From assembly GCA_031394335.1 (NCBI GenBank), contig JANMXS010000046.1, positions 1-23,101 of the forward strand: a stretch of 23,101 bases of DNA, given 5' to 3'. This document shows positions 14,058 through 20,521 of this stretch, piece after piece. Position 1 is the first letter of the stretch. Each line of letters begins with the position of its first letter. The position numbers and the translations under genes are program-made. The notes under the pieces were generated by a model. That model was not told the DNA's origin. It was given only the letters and a program-made list of their open reading frames with translations, and did no database searches. Origin of the DNA: UKL13-2 sp031394335. Lineage in GTDB: Bacteria; Pseudomonadota; Gammaproteobacteria; Burkholderiales; Usitatibacteraceae.

Positions 14058-14124
14058 GGCTCTGCTGGCAACAGCGAGCCCACAGCTTCGTCAAAAGGCG
14101 GAACTTTGGTTCCGCCTTTTTGTT
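14058..14124 (+). terminator. Double-hairpin terminator after copy 2
   Basis: The first hairpin pairs GGCTC and GCTG with CAGC and GAGCC around a GCAA loop (14058-14080, one bulged T). The second pairs AAAAGGCGGAAC (14093-14104) with GTTCCGCCTTTT (14109-14120) around TTTG and is T-rich at its end. The layout matches that after copy 1. Confidence 0.88.
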
Positions 14125-14145
14125 TTGTTTTATCCGATTGGCACC

Positions 14146-14151
14146 CATAAT
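14146..14151 (+). promoter_or_regulatory. Possible -10 element of mnmA
   Basis: CATAAT lies 6 bases before the A of the mnmA ATG, so transcription would start at the start codon itself and the mRNA would be leaderless. No Shine-Dalgarno sequence is present, which agrees. No convincing -35 is visible, so support is limited. Confidence 0.3.
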
Positions 14152-14157
14152 TTCAAC

Positions 14158-15246
14158 ATGAACTCCAAGCGCGTCGTTGTTGGCCTCTCCGGCGGAGTGG
14201 ATTCCGCAGTCTCCGCCTTGCTGCTGAAACAGCAGGGCTATGAGGTCATCGGCTTGTTCATGAAAAACTGGGAAGACGACGACGATGATGAGTATTGCTC
14301 GACGCGCCAGGATTTTATTGATGCCGCCGCTGCAGCGGATGTCATGGGCATCGATTTCGAAGCAGTAAATTTTGCGACTGAATACAAGGATCGCGTATTT
14401 GCGGAATTCCTGCGTGAATACTCGGCCGGTCGTACGCCGAACCCGGACGTGCTATGCAATGCCGAAATCAAATTCAAGGCCTTTCTGGACCACGCCCTCA
14501 AGCTGGGTGCCAGCAAGATCGCTACCGGTCACTATGCGCGCGTGCGCGAAACCGATGGCCGGATGGAATTGCTCAAGGGACTGGATCCTGGCAAGGATCA
14601 AAGCTACTTTCTGCATCGCCTCACCCAAGCGCAACTGGGCAAGGCGATGTTCCCGGTCGGGCATTTGCTGAAATCGCAGGTCCGCGATCTCGCCAGGCAA
14701 GCCGGGCTACCCAATCATGCAAAAAAAGATTCAACTGGGATCTGTTTCATTGGTGAGCGACCGTTTCGCGAATTCCTTGAACGCTATCTGCCGCGCCAGC
14801 CGGGCGCGATGGTGACCGCTGACGGCAAGCGCGTCGGCGAACATCAGGGCTTGATGTATTACACCATTGGGCAACGCCAGGGGCTGGGCATCGGCGGCAC
14901 ACGCGATAGCGACGGTACCCCCTGGTTTGTCGCCGATAAAAATATGGCGGCAAATAAGCTGATCGTGGTGCAAGGACACAACGACGCGCGGCTGCTGAAC
15001 CGGCGCTTGCGCGCAAATGATGCGTCGTGGATCAGTGGTACCGCCCCGGACACCGCAGTACAGGACTACGGCGCCAAAACCCGTTACCGGCAGTCAGACG
15101 CGGCGTGCTCGCTGATTGCCGACGGCAATGCAAGGTTCGACCTGAATTTTGTGGAGTCGCAATGGGCGGTGACGCCAGGACAGTCTGCCGTCCTTTATCG
15201 GGGCGAGGTTTGCCTTGGCGGCGGGATCATCTCGGCACGACTGTAA
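14158..15246 (+). CDS. mnmA: tRNA-specific 2-thiouridylase MnmA
   Basis: Enzyme that thiolates U34 of tRNA Lys, Glu and Gln, using sulfur relayed from IscS via the Tus proteins. The ATG at 14158 gives 362 residues. The PP-loop VVGLSGGVDSAVSALLLKQQ is at the N-terminus. Catalytic Cys100 is in NPDVLCNAEIKFKAF and the second active cysteine, Cys196, in DSTGICFIGERPF. The family motif GQRQGLGIGG follows, and the C-terminal beta-barrel ends in GEVCLGGGIIS. An upstream TTG in frame is rejected since it lies inside the preceding terminator tail. It converges with gst, 18 bp away. Confidence 0.97.
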   Translation: MNSKRVVVGLSGGVDSAVSALLLKQQGYEVIGLFMKNWEDDDDDEYCSTRQDFIDAAAAADVMGIDFEAVNFATEYKDRVFAEFLREYSAGRTPNPDVLCNAEIKFKAFLDHALKLGASKIATGHYARVRETDGRMELLKGLDPGKDQSYFLHRLTQAQLGKAMFPVGHLLKSQVRDLARQAGLPNHAKKDSTGICFIGERPFREFLERYLPRQPGAMVTADGKRVGEHQGLMYYTIGQRQGLGIGGTRDSDGTPWFVADKNMAANKLIVVQGHNDARLLNRRLRANDASWISGTAPDTAVQDYGAKTRYRQSDAACSLIADGNARFDLNFVESQWAVTPGQSAVLYRGEVCLGGGIISARL

Positions 15247-15264
15247 GTCGCACTGGCGGCGCCC

Positions 15265-15873
15265 TTACGCCGGCGGCTTGGTCTCGGCAAACGAGGGGCG
15301 CGATTCCAGGCGCTCAATCCAGGCCTTCAGATTCGGATGATTCTGACGCCAGGCGAATTCCGGCAGACGGAATTCAAGCCATAACAGCGCACAGGCGAGC
15401 GAGATATCGCCCAGCGAAACCGACAATCCATAGCAATAGTCGCGATCGCCGAGTTCGCGGGCCGCAGCGGCGATGCCGCTTTCCACCTTGGCAATCTGGC
15501 GAGTGATCCAATCCCGACCCTGTTGCGCCTCCGGGCGCTGGCGCTCAAGACGGATCAGAATCCCGGCATCGGCAATGCCATCGCCCAGGGCTTCCCAGCG
15601 TTTTACCAGGGCGCGCTCGCGACCACCCTCGGGAATCAGGCGCGACACCGGCGTGACACCGTCCAGAAACTCGGCAATCACGCGCGAATCGTAAAGAGAC
15701 AGGCCGTCATCAAGCAGCAGCACCGGCACCTTGGTCAACGGGTTGTAGAGCGTTACCTTGGTATCTGCTGCCCACACATTTTCTTCAACAAATTCGACGT
15801 CGATGCGTTTCTCTGCCATGACAACGAAGATTTTTCGGGCGTAGGGACTGGTACGGGATGCAACAAGTTTCAT
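15265..15873 (-). CDS. Glutathione S-transferase family protein
   Basis: A 202-residue GST with an N-terminal thioredoxin-like domain (MKLVASRTSPYARKIFVVMA, then NPLTKVPVLLLDDGLSLYDS, where the cis-Pro of KVPVL and the Asp-Ser of YDSRVI bind glutathione) and a C-terminal helical domain with SLGDISLACALLWLEFRL. The Ser or Thr in SRTSPYARK is the likely catalytic residue, as in stringent-starvation-like and beta/theta-type GSTs. The substrate is unknown. A GGAAA box about 7 bp before the ATG supports the start, and a good extended -10 lies upstream. It is divergent from purB. Confidence 0.9.
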   Translation of the reverse strand: MKLVASRTSPYARKIFVVMAEKRIDVEFVEENVWAADTKVTLYNPLTKVPVLLLDDGLSLYDSRVIAEFLDGVTPVSRLIPEGGRERALVKRWEALGDGIADAGILIRLERQRPEAQQGRDWITRQIAKVESGIAAAARELGDRDYCYGLSVSLGDISLACALLWLEFRLPEFAWRQNHPNLKAWIERLESRPSFAETKPPA

Positions 15874-15921
15874 GGTATTTCCGGTGCGGTTCGGACGTAA
15901 TTTATATTTTTATGAGGGCGG

Positions 15922-15927
15922 ATTATA
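15922..15927 (-). promoter_or_regulatory. Extended -10 promoter of gst
   Basis: On the minus strand the bases read TGCTATAAT, a perfect -10 with the extended TGn element, which can work without a good -35 (none is seen at the right distance). Transcription would start near 15915, about 41 nt before the ATG. Confidence 0.55.
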
Positions 15928-15990
15928 GCATTCTGGCCTTCGCCGCCCATGCCTCAATCGCCGTAGTGCCGGGGATGAAAAAAGTCCCCA

Positions 15991-15999
15991 TGATAAAAT
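15991..15999 (+). promoter_or_regulatory. Possible extended -10 promoter of purB
   Basis: TGATAAAAT gives a TGn plus TAAAAT element and would start transcription near 16006, about 26 nt before the purB ATG. No -35 is clear and no PurR box was recognised. Confidence 0.35.
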
Positions 16000-16031
16000 C
16001 CAGTTCCCAACCGACCGCCCTGATCCTTCCT

Positions 16032-17405
16032 ATGCATGCTCTCTCCCCCGTAACCGCCTTAAGCCCGCTCGATGGCCGCTACGAGAAAAAGGTCGCAGCA
16101 CTGCGCGACACCTTCAGCGAGTTTGCACTTATCAAGTTTCGCGTTCAGGTGGAAGTGGAATGGCTGATCGCGCTGTCGCTTGAAGTCGCCATCAAGGAAT
16201 GCGCGCCCTTGTCGGCGCCAGCGATTGCCGCGCTGCGTACACGCGTCGCGGCCTTCTCGCCAGCCGATGCCGAACGCGTGAAGGCGATTGAAGCCACCAC
16301 CAATCACGACGTCAAGGCAGTCGAATACTGGCTGCGTGAAACCTTTGCCAACCTGGCCGAGGTCGAGCGCATCAAGACCTTCATTCACTTCGCCTGCACC
16401 TCGGAGGACATCAACAATATTTCGCACGCCCTGATGGTGAAGACGGCGCGCGAACAGATATTGCTCCCCGCCTTGCAGGGCATCAGCAGCAAACTGACCG
16501 CACTGGCGCACGCTCATGCCGCGGTGCCGATGCTGGCCCATACGCACGGCCAGCCGGCGACGCCGACCACGCTGGGCAAGGAGATGGCAAACGTTGCCTA
16601 CCGCTTGCAACGCGCATACAAGGCGATCGCGGCGGTTGAGCTGCTGGCCAAAATCAACGGTGCGGTCGGCAATTACAACGCGCATCTGTCTGCTTACCCC
16701 GCGTTCGACTGGCCTGCGTTTTCGCAAAAATTCGTTGCAGGCCTTGGCCTCGTGTTCAACCCCTACACCATCCAGATCGAACCGCATGATTACCTCGCCG
16801 AACTGTTTGATGCGATGGCACGGGCGAACACGATTCTGATCGATCTGGACCGCGACATTTGGGGCTATATCTCGCTGGGTTACTTCAAGCAGCGCGTCAA
16901 GGCTGGCGAGATCGGTTCCTCGACTATGCCGCACAAGGTAAACCCGATCGATTTCGAAAATTCCGAGGGCAACCTGGGGCTGGCCAATGCGATGTTGCGC
17001 CATATGGCGGAAAAACTGCCGATCTCGCGCATGCAACGTGACCTGTCCGATTCCACCGTACTGCGCAATATGGGCGTGGCCTTCGGCTATACGCTGCTGG
17101 CCTATGAATCGCTTGGTCGCGGTCTCGACAAACTCGAAGTCAATCCGGCACGACTCGCTGAAGATCTGGACGCTAACTGGGATGTGCTCGCCGAGCCGAT
17201 CCAGACGGTGATGCGCAAATACGGCATCGCCGATGCTTACGAACAATTAAAAGATCTGACGCGCGGCAAAGGCGGACTCACGCAAGCTGCGATGCAGGCG
17301 TTCGTGAACACGCTGCCGATTTCGGACGCCGATAAAAAGACGCTGACGGAAATGACGCCGGCCAGCTATATCGGTTTCGCAGCGTCGCTCGCAAAAAAAT
17401 GCTAA
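16032..17405 (+). CDS. purB: Adenylosuccinate lyase PurB
   Basis: Homotetrameric lyase acting twice in purine synthesis, on SAICAR and on adenylosuccinate, releasing fumarate each time. The ATG at 16032 gives 457 residues, nearly the same as E. coli PurB, and the N-terminus HALSPVTALSPLDGRYEKKV is typical of this branch. The fumarase/aspartase signature GSSTMPHKVNPIDFEN lies near residues 295-310 and includes the mobile-loop serine. HACTSEDINN-type residues (FACTSEDINNISHALM) and the histidine of LAHTHGQPATPTTLGKE are present. The frame stays open upstream to 15858, but those codons do not look like family sequence. Confidence 0.97.
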   Translation: MHALSPVTALSPLDGRYEKKVAALRDTFSEFALIKFRVQVEVEWLIALSLEVAIKECAPLSAPAIAALRTRVAAFSPADAERVKAIEATTNHDVKAVEYWLRETFANLAEVERIKTFIHFACTSEDINNISHALMVKTAREQILLPALQGISSKLTALAHAHAAVPMLAHTHGQPATPTTLGKEMANVAYRLQRAYKAIAAVELLAKINGAVGNYNAHLSAYPAFDWPAFSQKFVAGLGLVFNPYTIQIEPHDYLAELFDAMARANTILIDLDRDIWGYISLGYFKQRVKAGEIGSSTMPHKVNPIDFENSEGNLGLANAMLRHMAEKLPISRMQRDLSDSTVLRNMGVAFGYTLLAYESLGRGLDKLEVNPARLAEDLDANWDVLAEPIQTVMRKYGIADAYEQLKDLTRGKGGLTQAAMQAFVNTLPISDADKKTLTEMTPASYIGFAASLAKKC

Positions 17406-17442
17406 GCGAAAACCCGAAGTAAAAATACGTAGAGCGCCATTT

Positions 17443-17482
17443 GGCGCGGTGTTTGAAGCATTTTTGCTCCAAACACCGCGCC
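17443..17482 (+). terminator. Long hairpin between convergent purB and the aldehyde dehydrogenase gene
   Basis: GGCGCGGTGTTTG (17443-17455) pairs perfectly with CAAACACCGCGCC (17470-17482). After one A-C mismatch the stem continues with AGCA/TGCT around a TTTT loop. No immediate T-tract follows, though 17491-17507 is T-rich. It probably ends transcription from one or both sides. A smaller hairpin, GCGCCA-TT-TGGCGC (17434-17447), overlaps and competes with its left arm. Confidence 0.6.
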
Positions 17483-17523
17483 AGTGCTTGAGTTTGTGTT
17501 TTTCTTTATGCGGTCGCAGCGCC

Positions 17524-19038
17524 TTACACGTCGAACTGGATGCCCTGCGCCAGCGGCAGCGCATTCGAATAGTTGATTGTATTGGTGGTGCGCCGCATAT
17601 ACGCCTTCCAGCTATCCGAGCCCGATTCGCGGCCACCGCCGGTTTCTTTCTCTCCGCCAAACGCGCCGCCGATCTCGGCGCCGGAGGGGCCGATGTTGAC
17701 ATTGGCAATGCCGCAATCACTGCCGGACGCCGACATGAAGCGCTCGGCTTCGCGGACATCGTTAGTGAAAATCGACGAGGACAATCCTTGCGGCACCGCG
17801 TTTTGCATGGCGATGGCGCTGTCGAAATCCTCGTATTTCAGTACGTACAGAATCGGCGCAAAGGTTTCATGCCGAACGATCTCCGTCTGCGCGGACATCG
17901 CCACCATCGCCGGGCGCACATAGCGGGCATTCGGGAAATCCATTGCGAGCACGCGCTCGCCACCGAACACGGTACCGCCATCGCGCCTGGCCTGATCGAG
18001 GGCGGCTTGCATGCCGGTGAACGCGGCTTCATCGATCAGCGGCCCCACCAGTGTGCCGGCAACCAAGGGATCGCCGATGCGCACCGAGGCATAGGCCTGC
18101 TGCACGCGCGGGATCAGCGCCTCGTAAACCGCGCGATGCACGATCAGCCGTCTGAGCGATGTGCAGCGCTGGCCGGCGGTGCCGACCGCTGAAAACACGA
18201 TCGCGCGCAGGGCAAGATCGAGGTCGGCAGTTGGGGTGACGATCATGGCGTTGTTGCCGCCCAGTTCGAGCAGGGTGCGGGCGAAGCGGGTCGCGGCCCG
18301 CGCGGCTACCGCGCGTCCCATGCGCGTCGAGCCGGTGGCCGAAATCAACGGCACGCGCGCATCGCCGACCAGGACATCACCGACTTCGGCACGGCCGATC
18401 ATCACCTGCGAAAGCGCTTGTGGCGCATTGCCGCCCTGGGCCACAAATTTTTTCAGCGCCTGTTCAAACAAAGCCTGCGTGGCCAGCGCACACAGCGGGG
18501 TTTTTTCGGATGGTTTCCATACCACCGAATTGCCGCACACCAGCGCCAGCGCGGCATTCCATGCCCACACCGCCACCGGAAAATTGAAGGCGCTGATAAT
18601 GCCGATCACGCCCAGCGGTTGCCACTGTTCCATCATGCGGTGGCCGGGTCGCTCCGAGGCGATGGTGAGGCCGTACAGCTGGCGTGACAGCCCGACCGCA
18701 AAATCGCAAATGTCGATCATCTCCTGCACTTCGCCGAGACCTTCCTGCATGATCTTGCCGGTTTCGATCGTCACCAGGCGGCCGAGTGCTTCCTTGTGTG
18801 CACGCAGCTCCTCGCCAAGCAGTCGCACCAATTCGCCGCGTTTCGGTGCGGGCACCTCGCGCCACACCAGGAAAGCGCGCTGCGAGGCGGCAATCGCCGC
18901 TGCCACTTCATCTCGACTGTGGGCGCGAAGTGTGGCGAGGCTGGCCCCGTCGATCGGCGAACGTGCGGTAATGTCGGCACCGTTGTGGGCGTGCAGTTCG
19001 ACTCCGAGGGAGGAGAGTAACGAAGAGATCTGGTTCAT
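17524..19038 (-). CDS. ALDH7-family aldehyde dehydrogenase
   Basis: A 504-residue NAD(P)-dependent aldehyde dehydrogenase. The best match by eye is the ALDH7 group (antiquitin; bacterial AmaB/Pcd), which oxidises 2-aminoadipate 6-semialdehyde or piperideine-6-carboxylate in lysine breakdown. Evidence includes the N-terminal half with GVIGIISAFNFPVAVWAWNA, NSVVWKPSEKTPLCA for NAD binding, the catalytic Glu in ELGGNNAMIV (near residue 259) and the nucleophile in GTAGQRCTSLRRLIVH (near residue 293). GPSGAEIGGAFGGEKETGGG near the end is also ALDH7-like. No other lysine-catabolism gene lies in the window, so the physiological substrate stays open. It diverges from the DUF3422 gene. Confidence 0.88.
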   Translation of the reverse strand: MNQISSLLSSLGVELHAHNGADITARSPIDGASLATLRAHSRDEVAAAIAASQRAFLVWREVPAPKRGELVRLLGEELRAHKEALGRLVTIETGKIMQEGLGEVQEMIDICDFAVGLSRQLYGLTIASERPGHRMMEQWQPLGVIGIISAFNFPVAVWAWNAALALVCGNSVVWKPSEKTPLCALATQALFEQALKKFVAQGGNAPQALSQVMIGRAEVGDVLVGDARVPLISATGSTRMGRAVAARAATRFARTLLELGGNNAMIVTPTADLDLALRAIVFSAVGTAGQRCTSLRRLIVHRAVYEALIPRVQQAYASVRIGDPLVAGTLVGPLIDEAAFTGMQAALDQARRDGGTVFGGERVLAMDFPNARYVRPAMVAMSAQTEIVRHETFAPILYVLKYEDFDSAIAMQNAVPQGLSSSIFTNDVREAERFMSASGSDCGIANVNIGPSGAEIGGAFGGEKETGGGRESGSDSWKAYMRRTTNTINYSNALPLAQGIQFDV

Positions 19039-19114
19039 AGGTGTTGTTCCGGAATGAGGGTGGTGCGATCGTGTCGCAGTACTATCACCATGCTGATTGG
19101 GTTGCTCGCGTCTT

Positions 19115-19130
19115 CATCACCACGGTGATG
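19115..19130. promoter_or_regulatory. Inverted repeat in the ALDH/DUF3422 divergent region
   Basis: CATCACC-AC-GGTGATG, two perfect 7-bp arms around 2 bases. The form suits a dimeric regulator. No regulator gene is adjacent. It lies about 80 bp upstream of the ALDH start and 24 bp before the -35 proposed for DUF3422. Confidence 0.4.
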
Positions 19131-19144
19131 GCACGCCACTTGCT

Positions 19145-19163
19145 CGAATCATTTTGTGATTCG
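19145..19163. promoter_or_regulatory. Inverted repeat overlapping the DUF3422 promoter
   Basis: CGAATCA-TTTTG-TGATTCG, perfect 7-bp arms around 5 bases. It covers the proposed -35 TTGTGA, the place where a bound repressor would block RNA polymerase. It could also be a chance hairpin. Confidence 0.42.
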
Positions 19164-19183
19164 ACTCTGCAAACAAATTATAT
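19154..19183 (+). promoter_or_regulatory. Possible promoter of the DUF3422 gene
   Basis: A -35 TTGTGA (19154-19159), an 18-bp spacer and a -10 TTATAT (19178-19183); a shift by one gives TATATG. The start would be near 19190, about 39 nt before the ATG. Confidence 0.4.
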
Positions 19184-19228
19184 GATGCGGGAAGCGCCAT
19201 TCATCATTTTCATCGACAAGGCTTGCCC

Positions 19229-20509
19229 ATGCGATTGCCTACCGACCATCCGCTGCGATATGTGCTGAACAACGAGGTGCATGCCCGTCCGCCCAAGGAA
19301 ATCGTCGCCCCCGAGCAAATTTCCTACTTTGCGCTGATGTATCCCGCCGATGCGCCGGCCACCGCCCACGCCGACCTGGCGCGGCTGTGCGAAATGACCG
19401 GGGTCCAGCCGCCGCCGGCCGAGTCGAGCCATTTCCACGCGCAGATGGGCACCATCGAGTTGAAATGGGAGCTGCATACCGAATTTGTCAGCTACACCTT
19501 CTCGAGGCAGGCGCCGTTTGATGAACCCTTCGCCAAGCCCACCCTGCAACAGATTCCGGAGCAATGGCTGGAAAGTGTCGGCGGGCAGTTGCTGGTTGGC
19601 GTACACCTCGCCGTGCGCGAAGACAGTTTCCGCATCCCCGACCTGCGCGATATCGTCCCGCAGTTTTCCGGCAATCACCTGGTCGGCGCGAAGATAGGTG
19701 GCGGCAACGCGATCGTGCTGACCGACTTTCGCATCCATGAGGATGGTTTCAGCCGCATGCTGCTGATGGATACCGGCATGGGCAAGCGCCAGGGCGGCCG
19801 CATGGCGCAGCGCTTGCTGGAACTCGAAACCTATCGCATGGCGTCCCTGCTGGCGTTGCCGGTGGCACGTGAAATCGCCCGAACGGTCACCACCGCCGAA
19901 GCTGACCTTGCCGCAATGACCACGGCGCTCTCGCATATCGCGGCCGCGGATGAGCCGGCCTTGCTCAAGCAAATCACCGGGCTCGCCGCCAATGTGGAAA
20001 ATCAGCTGGCTACCACCAACTTCCGCTTCGGTGCCGCGCGCGCTTATTACTCGCTGGTCAAGCGCCGCATTGCCGAGCTGCGCGAAGAACGGCTCGAAGG
20101 CGTGCAGACCATCGATGAATTTCTCGAGCGACGCCTGGCCCCGGCGATGAACACCTGCGAATCCGCCGCACAGCGCCTGTTCAATTTATCGGAGCGCATT
20201 GCGCGCACCAGCGCCCTGCTGCGTAGCCGTGTCGATATTGAGCGCGAGCAGCAAAACCAGGCACTGCTGGCCTCGATGGACCGCCGCGCCAAGGTGCAGC
20301 TGCGCCTGCAACAGACGGTTGAAGGCTTGTCGGTTGCCGCAATTACCTATTACGTTGCGGGCCTGGTCGGTTATGCGGCCAAGGGCCTGCATGCAATCGA
20401 CGTGCCGGTGAATGCCGAGATCGCGGTGGCCGTCGCCATCCCCATCGTCGCCGCCAGCGTCTGGTACGGCATGCAGCGCTGGCGCAAAAAACTGACGGCG
20501 CCGGATTAG
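19229..20509 (+). CDS. DUF3422 family membrane-anchored protein
   Basis: A 426-residue protein of the DUF3422 family, of unknown function and common in proteobacteria. It begins MRLPTDHPLRYVLNNEVHAR, a recognisable family start with the HARPP motif after it. The large N-terminal part is soluble and mixed alpha/beta. It continues into a long helical region rich in Glu, Arg and Leu (about residues 210-350) that probably forms coiled coil. Two hydrophobic segments close to the C-terminus (about 368-388, AAITYYVAGLVGYAA, and 397-417, IAVAVAIPIVAASVWYGM) with a basic tail indicate a cytoplasmic domain anchored in the inner membrane. The layout resembles CorA-like or RMD-type membrane proteins only in outline. 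AAGG before the ATG at 19229 supports this start over the TTG at 19223. Confidence 0.88.
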   Translation: MRLPTDHPLRYVLNNEVHARPPKEIVAPEQISYFALMYPADAPATAHADLARLCEMTGVQPPPAESSHFHAQMGTIELKWELHTEFVSYTFSRQAPFDEPFAKPTLQQIPEQWLESVGGQLLVGVHLAVREDSFRIPDLRDIVPQFSGNHLVGAKIGGGNAIVLTDFRIHEDGFSRMLLMDTGMGKRQGGRMAQRLLELETYRMASLLALPVAREIARTVTTAEADLAAMTTALSHIAAADEPALLKQITGLAANVENQLATTNFRFGAARAYYSLVKRRIAELREERLEGVQTIDEFLERRLAPAMNTCESAAQRLFNLSERIARTSALLRSRVDIEREQQNQALLASMDRRAKVQLRLQQTVEGLSVAAITYYVAGLVGYAAKGLHAIDVPVNAEIAVAVAIPIVAASVWYGMQRWRKKLTAPD

Positions 20510-20521
20510 GTCAACTCAGTC

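Larger units (their letters stand above)
13022..14124 (+). repeat. Old tandem duplication of a promoter-gene-terminator module
   Basis: Two diverged copies can be aligned by eye: AAAAAACCCT at 13022-13031 and 13628-13637; GATTCCCAAA with a -10 element at 13071-13101 and 13677-13707; a CAAAGGA ribosome site; a 23-residue signal peptide with nearly the same sequence; a Lys/Ala-rich tail; and a double hairpin at the end. The anchor-to-ATG distance is 166 and 171 bases. The first anchor is the 3' end of rluE itself, so the second copy seems to have carried a piece of rluE along. Confidence 0.75.

Noticed and set aside
13160..14148. Minus-strand frames opposite the Lys/Ala-rich genes that look like hydrophobic Phe/Leu/Ala-rich membrane proteins
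   Set aside because: Reverse complements of Lys- and Ala-rich codons automatically give Phe, Leu, Ser and Gly. The plus-strand genes have promoters, ribosome sites, signal peptides and terminators.
16059..17246. 395-codon open frame opposite purB
   Set aside because: It mirrors the GC-rich third positions of purB, has no recognisable motif, and purB itself is beyond doubt.
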